The notes below the pieces were generated by a model. The model was not told the origin of the DNA. It did not search any database and worked only from the letters and a program-made list of their open reading frames with translations. Of a stretch of DNA of 64,000 bases, positions 27,758 through 38,083 are shown one piece after another. The DNA is from an uncultured Clostridia bacterium. Its GTDB lineage: Bacteria > Bacillota > Clostridia > TANB77 > UBA1234. The translations under genes were made by a program, and so were the position numbers. How positions within the stretch are numbered: the first letter of the stretch is position 1; every line of letters starts with the position of its first letter. The stretch spans positions 62,001 through 126,000 of the forward strand of contig CAKPOE010000003.1 in NCBI GenBank assembly GCA_934169745.1. Reading direction: 5' to 3'.

Positions 27758-29485
27758 CTATTCTTTTAACATATTTGCCACTATTACATACATTGCGTGT
27801 GACCATGCTAGTTGCACTATCCAAGCCGTGTTGTGTCCATCTTTTTCTATTTGTTCAGGCAAAAAATTCATATTATCAGAATGGTTAGTCACCCAATCAA
27901 ATAATTCTTTTGCCCTAGATTTATCTCCAGATTTTATATAATACATTGAAAGCCAAAGCGACGAAATAATCCACGCATTTCCGCCAATGTAATTATCGCC
28001 CTCGTACCTCATATATCCGCCATTACTACATTTAAGTCTTCTCTCTATTTCTAAAACTGTATTTTTCATTATCGGATTATTTATATCTATCACATCAAAA
28101 GGAGTCACTAATCCTATCAATGAAATGTCAAGTTGAAAATTATCAGTACTCCTTACAAATATTCCGTCTTTAACAAAATGACTTCTTATTGAAGATAGAA
28201 TTTTAGGTAGTACTTTTTCTATCTCACTCACTAATTCTCTATTTTTATGTCTTCCTATTTTTAAAAGCATTATCCTTGCGTCTTTCAAAGCTTCATATAT
28301 GCTTGCTGTTGTATATAAGTGTGAGCCTTTTCTTTCCTCCCATAAATCAAAACAAGGTTTAGACTTAAAATCCTCATCAAGAAAATCAATTAATGCCTGA
28401 GAGGCCTTAACAATCAACTGCTCCAATTGTCTACACTTACCATAAGCATAAATTCCAAGTAATATTGAGGCAGTTTCATCTATTTGAACACCCCATGATG
28501 GCGCTAACTCACCATTAACATAGTATCTTTGCTCAAACAATCCATTTTCTAGTTGAGCTTTCGTTGCCCACTTATTATAAAAGTTAGCCACCAAATCATT
28601 CATGTTAAGTATTGACAATGCTTTCATTATAAATATTGCATCACGAGGCCAACAATAACCATACCTGCCACACTTTGTAAAGTTCTCATCAACATCAGGA
28701 CTAGCTATTATCCCCCCCATTTCCTTACTAGAAAGAAGAGAAAATAAAAGTGTACTTCTTTCAATTATACATTTCTCTTTTTCATTCTCTACATTGATAC
28801 TATGTTTACTTAAATAATCAATCCAATATTTTTTTGTTCTATCAAATAGTTCTTCTTCATTTTGTGATCGTAAATAATTAATGCTGTTAAATGTTTCTTT
28901 CAAACCGCTATTCAAAGAAATATATAAAACAATTTCATCAATATCGCTGTACAAAATAGCCGCATCATCAGACATACCAATATAATCTTCTGGATTTAAA
29001 CTAGCGTTTTCTAACGAATATTTTGAATTATTTACTTGATAATTATTTATTTTATTCGTCGCAAAAGTTGCCATATAAAAATCTTGACAATATTGAACCA
29101 AAGCATCTTTCACAACCATACTTGAAATCAATCTATTTGTGTTTGAATTAAGCCTTGAATACAAAAACAAATTTATCTTTTTTGAAAACTTATACTTCCT
29201 AACCAAAACATTTTTGTCAACCAAAATGTAGTCTCTTTGCTTAATCTCAATGTCGTTAATTTTTAATTCTGTATACACAATATTGGTGTCATAATATTGA
29301 TTTAATCTTTCAGCATCACAAAGCCATGATATACTATTATCATACACTAAGCCAACTTTAAAAGTGTCAACGTTTTGAAAATAATCAATGTTAGGGTAAT
29401 AAAGTCTTATTAATTCCCCTTTATTTGACAAGCAACCTAATATTTGTGAATTTCCAACAATAGCACTATTAAAATATTTAGACAT
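27758..29485 (-). CDS. Glycoside hydrolase family 15-like protein
   Basis: 575 residues from ATG 29485 (AAAGGAGAATAAG upstream, overlapping the pgi stop). An N-terminal beta-sandwich (IVGNSQILGCLSNKGELIRLYYP) precedes an alpha/alpha-barrel with YGYCWPRDAIFIMKAL, CFDLWEERKGSHLYTTASIYEAL and NAWIISSLWLSMYYIKSG, the pattern of bacterial GH15 glucoamylase/trehalase-like enzymes. No signal peptide is present, so it is intracellular and probably trims a storage or phosphorylated glucan. It is coupled to pgi, which would feed released glucose phosphate towards glycolysis. The exact substrate is not visible. Confidence 0.8.
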   Translation of the reverse strand: MSKYFNSAIVGNSQILGCLSNKGELIRLYYPNIDYFQNVDTFKVGLVYDNSISWLCDAERLNQYYDTNIVYTELKINDIEIKQRDYILVDKNVLVRKYKFSKKINLFLYSRLNSNTNRLISSMVVKDALVQYCQDFYMATFATNKINNYQVNNSKYSLENASLNPEDYIGMSDDAAILYSDIDEIVLYISLNSGLKETFNSINYLRSQNEEELFDRTKKYWIDYLSKHSINVENEKEKCIIERSTLLFSLLSSKEMGGIIASPDVDENFTKCGRYGYCWPRDAIFIMKALSILNMNDLVANFYNKWATKAQLENGLFEQRYYVNGELAPSWGVQIDETASILLGIYAYGKCRQLEQLIVKASQALIDFLDEDFKSKPCFDLWEERKGSHLYTTASIYEALKDARIMLLKIGRHKNRELVSEIEKVLPKILSSIRSHFVKDGIFVRSTDNFQLDISLIGLVTPFDVIDINNPIMKNTVLEIERRLKCSNGGYMRYEGDNYIGGNAWIISSLWLSMYYIKSGDKSRAKELFDWVTNHSDNMNFLPEQIEKDGHNTAWIVQLAWSHAMYVIVANMLKE

Positions 29486-29486
29486 C

Positions 29487-30731
29487 TTATTCTCCTTTAC
29501 CAAGTAATCTAAACATCTCTTTTTTGTAAGCCTCTACTCCTGGTTGATTAAAAGGATTTACACCTAACAAGTATCCGCTAATTGCACATGATTTTTCAAA
29601 GAAATAAATTAATTCTCCAAGCGTTTTCTCATCCAATTTTTCTACTGAAATTTCTATATTAGGTACACCGCCCTTTGAATGTGCAATAACTGTTCCTTGC
29701 ATAGCTTTGTGATTTATTTCATTTAATGTTTTGCCGTCTAAGAATTTCAACTTTTCTTCCGATGTATGTACTTCCATATCTCTGTATGCATTTTCTATAT
29801 TAATAACTGTTTCAAAAAGGTGTCTCTCACCATCTTGAATATATTGCCCCATCGAATGCAAGTCAGTCGTATTATCTACCCCGGCAGGAAAAATTCCTTT
29901 CTTATCTTTTCCTTCACTTTCCCCAAATAGTTGCTTCCACCATTCTGTAAAATAATGCATCTTTGGCTCATAGTTAACTAACAATTCTATCTTTTTTCCT
30001 TTAGTATATAATATGTTCCTAATTGTTGCATACGTATAACAAATGTTATTTTCTAGGCTAGAAAATTTCTCTTTTGCCTCAATTGCTCCACTTAATATTT
30101 TATCTATATCAATTCCAGCTGTAGCTATTGGTAACAGCCCCACAGCCGTCAAAACTGAATATCTGCCGCCAACATCATCTGGTACGACAAAAGTTTCATA
30201 ACCAGCTTGGTCTGCCTGTTCCTTTAAAATTCCTTTTGATTTATCAGTGGTTACATATATTCTTTCTTTTGCTTTTTCTCCATATTTCTTCTCCATATAT
30301 TCTTTTAGTATTCCAAATGCCACTGCTGGTTCTGTTGTTGTTCCTGACTTAGAAATTACGTTAAGAGATATGTCTTTTCCGTCAATGTATTCAATCAAAT
30401 CATTCATATAATCCGCACTCAAATTATTCCCTGCAAAAATCACACTTTTCGACTTGAAAGTATGAGATAAAGCTTCAATTACAGCTCTAGCGCCCAAATA
30501 AGAACCACCAATTCCAATTACAATTAAAAAGTCCGAATCGTTTCTAATTTTACTTGCACACTTTTTTATTCTGCTTATCTCTTCCTTGTCAACCCTAACA
30601 TCAAGCCATCCAAGGAAGTCATTTCCCAATCCGTTTTTTTCACAAAGCTTCTTGTGTGCATCAAGAACTTTTTTCTTATATTTTGTCAAATCTCTATCAC
30701 TTACAGTTGAATTATCATATGTTAATTTCAT
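29487..30731 (-). CDS. pgi: Glucose-6-phosphate isomerase
   Basis: 414 residues, the short form usual in Clostridia and Bacilli. It shows VIGIGGSYLGARAVIEAL near 70-87, the SIS-type SKSGTTTEPAVAF, and the signature ENAYRDMEVHTSEEK with GGVPNIEI. It interconverts glucose 6-phosphate and fructose 6-phosphate in glycolysis. ATG 30731 follows AAGGAGG. Its stop abuts the start of the GH15-like gene. Confidence 0.96.
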   Translation of the reverse strand: MKLTYDNSTVSDRDLTKYKKKVLDAHKKLCEKNGLGNDFLGWLDVRVDKEEISRIKKCASKIRNDSDFLIVIGIGGSYLGARAVIEALSHTFKSKSVIFAGNNLSADYMNDLIEYIDGKDISLNVISKSGTTTEPAVAFGILKEYMEKKYGEKAKERIYVTTDKSKGILKEQADQAGYETFVVPDDVGGRYSVLTAVGLLPIATAGIDIDKILSGAIEAKEKFSSLENNICYTYATIRNILYTKGKKIELLVNYEPKMHYFTEWWKQLFGESEGKDKKGIFPAGVDNTTDLHSMGQYIQDGERHLFETVINIENAYRDMEVHTSEEKLKFLDGKTLNEINHKAMQGTVIAHSKGGVPNIEISVEKLDEKTLGELIYFFEKSCAISGYLLGVNPFNQPGVEAYKKEMFRLLGKGE

Positions 30732-30760
30732 TTTTTCCTCCTTATCATTTGTACGATTTC

Positions 30761-31666
30761 TTATTTAGTTTTTTCACTTATTATATATCTAGGTCTTCCT
30801 TTCACCTCATCATATATTCTTGCTATATATATTCCAATAATTCCAATACATCCAAGTACGCACGCGCCTATAATTAGCTGTAACATTATAACAGTTGTAA
30901 AACCAGTTAAAGCATTTCCTGAAAATTTATTAATTAGCGTTTGAATTCCAAGTACAATTGCTATGACGAAAAATAGTACTGCCAAAACCATTGTTAAGTA
31001 TAGAAGAGATGATGAAAAAGACGTTATAGCAGTAAGAGCAAGCTTTGAAAGTGATTTTAAATTAAATTTTGAAGTATCGCCTTTTCTTTCTTTCATTTTA
31101 TATATGACTTTACATTTTTTGTATCCTACCCATTCAACCAATCCTCTAAAAAACACTTGCGACTCTTTTAAATTATTGATCTCGTCTACAACTTGTCTAT
31201 CTAAAAGTTTAAAATCCCCACCGTTTTTTAAATCATAGCCTGTAAGTTTATTTAGTATTCCATAAAAAGCATTTGCATTTATTCTGTTTTTCAAACTTTC
31301 TTTTTCTCTTTTATCTTTTATGCAATCTACAATTTTATAGCCCTCCTGCCACTTTTCAATCATACTATCTATATATTCAGGAGGATGTTGCAAATCGGAA
31401 TCCATAGTGATTACTGCATCTCCCTTTGCTTCAGCCACACCAGCACATAATGCATACTCTTTACCAAAATTCCTACTAAAGCGTATTCCTTTAATATTAT
31501 TATTTTCATTATGCAACTGAGTTATAATATCCCATGTCTTATCCTTAGAACCATCATCAACTAAAACTAACTCGTAGTCATATTTTTGCATATATTTAAC
31601 AATCTCATTTACATTGCTATATAACCTTTTTTCCTCGTTATATGCTGGTATAACAATTGAAAACAT
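30761..31666 (-). CDS. GtrB/DPM1-like family 2 glycosyltransferase
   Basis: 301 residues. The GT-A domain has IVIPAYNEEKRL, LVDDGSKDKTW and MDSDLQHPPE (the DXD motif), followed by two C-terminal transmembrane helices (about 222-246 and 258-283). This is the layout of GtrB/ArnC-type transferases that move a sugar to undecaprenyl phosphate at the inner membrane face. ATG 31666 follows TAGGAGG. It is divergent from a polytopic membrane gene at 31773, which may use the lipid-linked sugar; that link is inference. Confidence 0.88.
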   Translation of the reverse strand: MFSIVIPAYNEEKRLYSNVNEIVKYMQKYDYELVLVDDGSKDKTWDIITQLHNENNNIKGIRFSRNFGKEYALCAGVAEAKGDAVITMDSDLQHPPEYIDSMIEKWQEGYKIVDCIKDKREKESLKNRINANAFYGILNKLTGYDLKNGGDFKLLDRQVVDEINNLKESQVFFRGLVEWVGYKKCKVIYKMKERKGDTSKFNLKSLSKLALTAITSFSSSLLYLTMVLAVLFFVIAIVLGIQTLINKFSGNALTGFTTVIMLQLIIGACVLGCIGIIGIYIARIYDEVKGRPRYIISEKTK

Positions 31667-31772
31667 TTTAACCTCCTATAAGACTCAAAACTCCATATAA
31701 ATTATATACTTTGCCTAGAATAATTGCAAGATATGTGATACAATTACATGAGATTTATCTGAGGAGGAAATC

Positions 31773-33204
31773 ATGAAAAAATATATACCACTTATCTTTG
31801 CTGTTTTAACATTTATATTTACCTTTTTAGTAAACGAAAATATATACTTATTAGGTGATGACTACTATTATATAGGATTTTCGCAAGGAAGCATCGCTGA
31901 ATATTTTGTTCGTAATGCAGAACATTACACTAATATGAACGGACGTGCAATAGTACATCTGCTAGTAACCTTCTTTTTATCTATAGATATGATTTGGTGG
32001 AAATTGTTCAATTCATTCATGCTTGCATGTATTACATATTTCGGAGCAAAGATAGCAACGACACACACACTGTATGCAGGACTTGCTTTCTTCTTATTTA
32101 CCTGTGGCTTTGGTGTAGCAATGTCAAGAGAGTGTATATACTGGCTTACTGGCTCGTTTAATTACGTATATCCTTTATTTATGTTATTCATATATTGGTA
32201 TGTACTACTAAAATATCGAAAAACCCGGCAAGCACCCAATTCCAATGTATATTCTTGCCTTTCTAAGTAGTGCAACAGTTGAGCAAGGTGGAATGATGGC
32301 TTTTGGACTTACTTTATTGCTATTTGCAAAAGATTATTTTGTTGATAAGAAAATTAACAAGGAACGCATAATTATTTTATGTATCTCATTCATAGGAATT
32401 GCAACTATAATTCTTGCACCTGCAACTTTTGTTAGGTACCACATCGAAAATCAGGAGAAACCCTCAATTGTTGAAGCAACAATAACTCTAGCTAGATATT
32501 TGATGAATGCATATTTACTATCAAACTGGATGTTACCTCTAAATATTAGCTTCATTTTACTTGCCTGTAACAAAATTAGGGAATTTAACAAGAGTAAAAT
32601 CTTGCAAATATCACTACTAATAAGCATTCCTATATTTATACATGCTGCAAACGAAATAACTTCAACATCATACTTTGAAATAGACAAAATTTTGGCTGTA
32701 ATATACCTACTGTATGCCTACATAACGTCTGTAATTCTAATATGTGTTAACGAATTTAAACATATAAAAGATCATTCACCGATGACTTTCACCATAGCAA
32801 CAATATTGTTAATTGGCTCTCAAATAATGATTGTGGTTTCTAATGTATATGGTATGAGAAACTTATTATTCGGAATGTATATGCTTATTTTAATGACAGC
32901 ATACCTTACAGAAAACTTAAATCTAAATCAGCTCAGCATTAAAACTTGTACATCTTATTTAGCAATAGGAATTATTACTTATTACACCATATCAAATCAT
33001 TTAACTGTAATTAATGGCTATAAGCTTTCTAAAGAAATAGAAAATAACAACATAGAAAAAATCAGAAGCAATACTTCAAACGAATTAATTTTACAAAAAC
33101 CAGACATTAATTATACATGGTCTATGCCATATGTAAGTGATTACCATAAATATTATTATATTAAATATTATCATTTGGAAAATGTAAATGTCATGTGGAA
33201 ATAA
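31773..33204 (+). CDS. DUF6056-like polytopic membrane protein, +1 frameshift at CGG
   Basis: Two overlapping frames form one protein of about 476 residues with roughly ten transmembrane helices. The first frame (LLGDDYYYIGFSQGS; CIYWLTGSFNYVYP) runs to codon 152, a CGG at 32226-32228, and would stop 13 codons later. Reading +1 from there gives GKHPIPMYILAFLSSATVEQ and continues to 33204 without a stop. The DDYYY and WLTGSFNYVYP motifs fit the DUF6056/GtrC-like glucosyltransferase family. ATG 31773 follows GAGGAGG. It is divergent from a GtrB-like gene, suggesting envelope glycan modification. It is one of five CGG-linked shifts. Confidence 0.78.
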
Positions 33205-33243
33205 AATATTTAAGGGTCGCCATTTGGGGCGACCCTAAATATT
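33205..33243. terminator. Bidirectional terminator
   Basis: AATATTT(A)AGGGTCGCC / GGCGACCCTAAATATT between two convergent genes; the stem is GC-rich at the base of the loop and A/T-rich outside on both sides, so it can serve both strands. Confidence 0.8.
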
Positions 33244-33245
33244 CT

Positions 33246-34892
33246 TTATGGTTCTATCATAGATACAATTTGCTTTTCTATTTCTTGAACCTTTGCATTC
33301 AAATCTTGAATCTTCTTGTCAGTTGTTTCTTTCTTCATGTCTTGTTTTACTATTTCTGTCATATCTTCTAGTTCTTCACGAAGTGTCTCAAGTCTCTCTA
33401 ATAGCTCAAGTCTAGCATATTTATTTTCATTTCCAGACTTCAATTCAGCAACTTTCTTGCCATATCTTGTTCCATCTGCTTCATACACATCTCCATGTGA
33501 TGGAATCTCAACCGGAATGTTGTATCCATTAACAATTTTGTTTGCTAATTCTATTTGAGCTTCCTCGTCACCATGTACCAAATATATTTGTTTCGGTTTA
33601 TTTTTAAATGAATCCACAAAATGTAATAAACCATTTTGGTCTGCATGCCCCGAAAAAGCCTCAATGTACTCAACTCTAGCATTTACGCTAATCTCTTCTC
33701 CAAATATCTTTACATTCTTAGCACCATCAACAATCTTTCTTCCAAGTGTTCCAAGTGCCTGATATCCAACAAACAATATAGTACTGTCTGTTCTCCATAA
33801 ATTATGCTTCAAATGGTGCTTTATTCTACCAACTTCACACATACCACTTGCAGAAATAATAATTGATTGATTTGCTGTTTCATTTAATGCTTTCGACTCT
33901 TCAACTGTAGGTGTAAACTTTAATCCAGGGAAATCAAGAGGTTTCTTTCCTTCTTCAATATCTTTTTGTACGAATTCATCCAAGCAATCTAAATTTTTTA
34001 AAAATACTTCCGTCGCTGAAATCGCCAAAGGACTATCAACAAATACTGGTGCACGCATTATCTCTTCAAATCTTCTTCTAAATTCCTTGTCCTCACTCTG
34101 CTTGCTTCTCTGTATTTCATATAAGATTTCCTGAGTACGTCCAACAGCGAAAGAAGGAATAACAACATTACCGCCTTTTTCTAAAGTGTCGGAAACAATT
34201 GTCAAAAACTCTTCTGCTTTATTTTCTTGTTTCTCATGAATTCTATTTCCATATGTTGATTCCATAATTAGAATATCTGCATCATCTATCATCGTTGGTT
34301 CGCGCAAAAGAGGAATATCATTGTTGCCCAAATCACCAGTAAACACAATTTTTTGTTCTTTACCATCTTCTGTAACCCACAACTCAACAACGCTAGAACC
34401 TAACATATGACCAGCATCTCTAAGTCTAAACTTTATGTCTTTAGTTACAGGAATAATCTCATTGTAGTTCACTCTCTCAAGTAATGTTAAACTATCAACT
34501 GCGTCTTGATAAGTATATAGTGGTGGCACATCATGCTTGCCCTCACGCTTTCTTTTTCTATTTAACCATTCAACTTCTGACTCTTGTATATAACCACTAT
34601 CTGGAAGCATAATCTCGCAAAGGTCACATGTAGCTTTTGTAGCATATACAGGACCTTTAAAACCACTAATGAATAGTTTTGGTATTCTTCCTGAATGGTC
34701 GATATGTGCGTGTGATAATATCATAAAATCTACATCTGCAGGATTAAACATAAAATCTTCTGTATTAAGCATTATTTCTTTTTGTTGTCCTTGATATAGT
34801 CCACAATCTAACAAAAACTTTTTGTCTTTTGTTTCTATCAAAATATTAGAACCTGTTACTGTTTTGGTAGCGCCCAAGAATGTAATTTTCAA
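33246..34892 (-). CDS. Beta-CASP metallo-beta-lactamase-fold ribonuclease
   Basis: 548 residues. The MBL motif HAHIDHSG (61-68), a second histidine motif DAGHMLGSS, FTGDLG, and the beta-CASP region (MESTYGNR; SASGMCEVGRIKHHLKH; GHADQNG; VHGDEEAQ) mark an RNA-processing exonuclease-like enzyme. A C-terminal coiled coil (from about 490) follows. It probably acts on RNA; the precise substrate is unknown. The start is TTG 34892, with GAGGAGG upstream inside the end of ftsK, so translation is coupled to ftsK. Confidence 0.88.
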   Translation of the reverse strand: MKITFLGATKTVTGSNILIETKDKKFLLDCGLYQGQQKEIMLNTEDFMFNPADVDFMILSHAHIDHSGRIPKLFISGFKGPVYATKATCDLCEIMLPDSGYIQESEVEWLNRKRKREGKHDVPPLYTYQDAVDSLTLLERVNYNEIIPVTKDIKFRLRDAGHMLGSSVVELWVTEDGKEQKIVFTGDLGNNDIPLLREPTMIDDADILIMESTYGNRIHEKQENKAEEFLTIVSDTLEKGGNVVIPSFAVGRTQEILYEIQRSKQSEDKEFRRRFEEIMRAPVFVDSPLAISATEVFLKNLDCLDEFVQKDIEEGKKPLDFPGLKFTPTVEESKALNETANQSIIISASGMCEVGRIKHHLKHNLWRTDSTILFVGYQALGTLGRKIVDGAKNVKIFGEEISVNARVEYIEAFSGHADQNGLLHFVDSFKNKPKQIYLVHGDEEAQIELANKIVNGYNIPVEIPSHGDVYEADGTRYGKKVAELKSGNENKYARLELLERLETLREELEDMTEIVKQDMKKETTDKKIQDLNAKVQEIEKQIVSMIEP

Positions 34893-34895
34893 ATT

Positions 34896-37253
34896 CTATT
34901 CCTCCTCTTCATCATCAACAAATTCAGTTTCTCCTTGCTCCTTCATTTCTTCCCACTCTTCTTTTGAAATAAGTGTCTGTCTAGGCTTAGAGCCATCATA
35001 TCCAGAGATAATACCTCTCTCCTCCATTTGATCTATAATTCTTCCAGCTCTCGCATATCCAACTTTGAATTTTCTTTGAATCATAGAAGCAGATGCCTGC
35101 CCCATATTAACAGCAAGCTCTATTGCATCAGTTAAATACTCATCACATTCGTCTCCATCTTCACTTGCAACTTGTGGTGTTGCTGATTTTTCCAAGCTCT
35201 CCATTATATTTTCGTTATATCTTTGAGAGTTATGTTCTTTGATATAATCAACAACTTCTTCTATCTCTTGATCGGTAACAAAAGAACCCTGCACTCTTAT
35301 TGGCTTTGATTCTCCAACAGGATAATAAAGCATATCGCCTTTACCTAGCAGTTTTTCAGCGCCAGCCATATCAAGGATTGTTCTAGAGTCCACTTGAGAC
35401 GAAACAGTAAACGCAATTCTTGAAGGAATATTAGCTTTAATTATACCAGTAATAACATCAACAGAAGGCCTTTGAGTAGCTATAATCAAATGCATTCCAG
35501 CCGCTCTAGCCATCTGAGCAAGTCTACAAATAGCGTCTTCCACTTCATTAGGAGCCACCATCATCAAATCTGCAAGCTCGTCAATGATAATAACAATTTG
35601 AGGTAGTACACCATCTTCCCCATCACGTCTTAGAAGTTCGTTATATCCTTTTATATCTCTAACTCCTTTTGAAGCAAATAAATTATAACGATTAACCATT
35701 TCTTGAACCGCCCAATTAAGCGCTCCTGCAGCTTTCTTCGGATCAGTAACGACAGGAATCAATAAGTGAGGTATACCATTATATACACCAAGTTCAACTA
35801 CTTTTGGATCTATCAAAATAAGTTTTACTTCACTAGGATTTGCTTTGTATAACAAACTCATAATTATTGAATTTATACATACACTCTTTCCAGAGCCAGT
35901 ACTACCTGCAATAAGTAAATGAGGCATCTTTGCTATGTCGGCAATAGCCGGTGTTCCATCAATTCCCTTACCAAGTGAAAACGATATTTTCGATTTAGCA
36001 TTTTCAAACTCTTCTGATTCTATAATATCTCTAAGCCATACTGTTTCTGTAGATTTGTTAGGAACTTCTATACCAACAGCAGACTTTCCAGGAATAGGTG
36101 CCTCTATTCTTATTGATTTGGCAGCTAAGTTAAGCGCAATATCATCCGATAAATTTAATATCTTACTTACTTTAACACCTATATTAGGTTGTAGCTCATA
36201 CCTTGTAACAGTAGGTCCTTTCGTAACATTAGTAACTTTCGCATCAACGCCAAAACTTGCTAATGTTTTTTGCAATTTAATTGCAATTTCTTTTAATTCT
36301 TTATTTGAATAATCTTTACCTGTATGCTTAGCTGTAGTAAGCAAATCAGTTGTTGGAAATTCGTATTCTTCATATTCTTCAATTGTACTATGTCCTAAGT
36401 TTAATTCTTCCGCCTCATTATCTTCTTCCACTTTCTTTTTCTTAGAAAATAGCTCCTTTACTTTCTTCTTTGTTTCTTCTTTCTCTTCCGAAACTTCCTC
36501 CTCTATAGCTTCCTCGTTCTCTTCGTCAGCTTGTTCTTCTTCAGTCTCTTCTTCCTCTTCCTCATCATCACCTAAGTCAAAATTAAGTTGTTCTGCTGCT
36601 TCAACAATATCTGTTTGACTCATAATTTTCTTAAATTTATCCGTATTCCTTCTTTGTTTGTTTTGAATGTTGATTTTTTCACTCTTATGTGCTTCAATCA
36701 TTTCACAAATTCCATCTCTAATTCCAACGATAATACTAGAAACAGTTATTCCGGTAACATAAACCGTTGTAACAACAATCAACCCAATAACTATAACATA
36801 TGCAACAGCTTTATTAAATCCCTCAATTAAAGGAGTGGCCAAGATTGCACCAAATAATCCACCACCAATATTTTGTGTTCCGAGTTTATACATTGCATCA
36901 AGTTCTTTCCAAAAACCTTCCGGCCTAATTTCTGCATTGTAAGGATACTCAATTATAGTTAAAAGTGCTGAAACAGAGATAAGCAATAAGATAATTTGGA
37001 AGGTTTTTAATTTTAGTCTTGAAAAATCCCTAAACACAACATAAATGCCCAAAACAATTAAAATAATCGGAACAGCAATTGTAAGCTTACCAATAAGTCC
37101 GCCCAAGAACGTGCTTTTAACAAACACACCTACTGGCCCTAAATCTTTACTATATATTAAAACAGAAAATATTATACCCAATACAATTAATATTATTGAA
37201 GTCAAATCAATATTAATCTGTGCCTCATTTTTTTTCTTTTTTCTTTTAGCCAT
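34896..37253 (-). CDS. ftsK: DNA translocase FtsK/SpoIIIE
   Basis: 785 residues. Four transmembrane helices lie in the first 170 residues, followed by an acidic linker (EEEEEETEEEQADEENEE) and the motor with Walker A GSTGSGKS near 450, IDELADLMM and ATQRPSVDVITG. A C-terminal gamma winged helix (ASMIQRKFKVGYARAGRIIDQME) follows. It pumps DNA through the division or sporulation septum. ATG 37253 follows AAGGAGG. In a spore former this may be the SpoIIIE-type protein; the two cannot be told apart here. Confidence 0.95.
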   Translation of the reverse strand: MAKRKKKKNEAQINIDLTSIILIVLGIIFSVLIYSKDLGPVGVFVKSTFLGGLIGKLTIAVPIILIVLGIYVVFRDFSRLKLKTFQIILLLISVSALLTIIEYPYNAEIRPEGFWKELDAMYKLGTQNIGGGLFGAILATPLIEGFNKAVAYVIVIGLIVVTTVYVTGITVSSIIVGIRDGICEMIEAHKSEKINIQNKQRRNTDKFKKIMSQTDIVEAAEQLNFDLGDDEEEEEETEEEQADEENEEAIEEEVSEEKEETKKKVKELFSKKKKVEEDNEAEELNLGHSTIEEYEEYEFPTTDLLTTAKHTGKDYSNKELKEIAIKLQKTLASFGVDAKVTNVTKGPTVTRYELQPNIGVKVSKILNLSDDIALNLAAKSIRIEAPIPGKSAVGIEVPNKSTETVWLRDIIESEEFENAKSKISFSLGKGIDGTPAIADIAKMPHLLIAGSTGSGKSVCINSIIMSLLYKANPSEVKLILIDPKVVELGVYNGIPHLLIPVVTDPKKAAGALNWAVQEMVNRYNLFASKGVRDIKGYNELLRRDGEDGVLPQIVIIIDELADLMMVAPNEVEDAICRLAQMARAAGMHLIIATQRPSVDVITGIIKANIPSRIAFTVSSQVDSRTILDMAGAEKLLGKGDMLYYPVGESKPIRVQGSFVTDQEIEEVVDYIKEHNSQRYNENIMESLEKSATPQVASEDGDECDEYLTDAIELAVNMGQASASMIQRKFKVGYARAGRIIDQMEERGIISGYDGSKPRQTLISKEEWEEMKEQGETEFVDDEEEE

Positions 37254-37358
37254 TTATTTTAAAACCTCCTTCTTTTGTACAATAATATATTATACCAACG
37301 TATGCACAAATGCAAGTAAGAAAAACAGACATTTTAAAATTCAATTTTTATCATACAA

Positions 37359-37393
37359 AACGGCATGTTTACCTTTCTTGCAAACATGCCGTT
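37359..37393 (-). terminator. Terminator of the zinc-ribbon/PH genes
   Basis: AACGGCATGTTT / AAACATGCCGTT, 12-bp stem, 11-nt loop, followed on the minus strand by TTTTGT; 41 bp after the stop at 37434. Confidence 0.75.
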
Positions 37394-37433
37394 ATAATAA
37401 TTATTAATAAAATGGTAAAAAGAATAGCTCAAG

Positions 37434-38063
37434 CTAATCAACAATATCATCTATAATTTGTTTTATCTTATCGCTCTTTTCTTTTACGTCAGTTATACAA
37501 TGAATGTCTATTCCGTTTTTTCCTGTTTGAATATGTCTTCTTGAATTATTAAATGTACTGCTTGCATTAGTATATAATCTTATTCTACCAATACCAAACA
37601 TTCTTTCAAAAACATTTTGACTCATTGTTACTTCTCTTATATGTTCATATTTTAATTGCTTTTCTTCTTTATTCAAAAAGCTATCTACATATTCCACCTT
37701 TGTTTTAAAGAATCTGAAACTAGTCTTATTATACTGTGCCTTTTTGAAAAACAACTTTATAATATGTGCTAACGAAACTATTCCTACAATTCCCCAGCCA
37801 AGTATTGGCACATACATTAATAATATTGTAAGCCTTACAACAAAGATTTCCAAAATAGCTAAAGTTATAAATATATCTCTAATCATTATCAATATTTGAT
37901 ATCCCCATACAAAAGTAGGCTTTATTTCCATTCTCAAAACATTATCTTCTTTTTTTGAAAGTACTTCTGTTGCTACACTTGCACTTTGACCAACTGGCGT
38001 ACCGCAATTAGTACAAAACGAAGCAGAATCATTTATTTCAATGCCACAATTTTTGCAAAACAT
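37434..38063 (-). CDS. Zinc-ribbon and bacterial PH-domain membrane protein
   Basis: 209 residues. An N-terminal zinc ribbon (CxxC at C3/C6 and a second CxxC near 17-20) is followed by two transmembrane helices (about 65-115) and a C-terminal PH-like (bPH_2/YdbT) domain with YVDSFLNKEEKQLKYEHIREVTM. ATG 38063 follows AAAGGATG. It is 20 bp after a paralogue with the same architecture. The two probably form a membrane complex; function is unknown. Confidence 0.75.
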   Translation of the reverse strand: MFCKNCGIEINDSASFCTNCGTPVGQSASVATEVLSKKEDNVLRMEIKPTFVWGYQILIMIRDIFITLAILEIFVVRLTILLMYVPILGWGIVGIVSLAHIIKLFFKKAQYNKTSFRFFKTKVEYVDSFLNKEEKQLKYEHIREVTMSQNVFERMFGIGRIRLYTNASSTFNNSRRHIQTGKNGIDIHCITDVKEKSDKIKQIIDDIVD

Positions 38064-38083
38064 AATAAACACATCCTTTCCAG

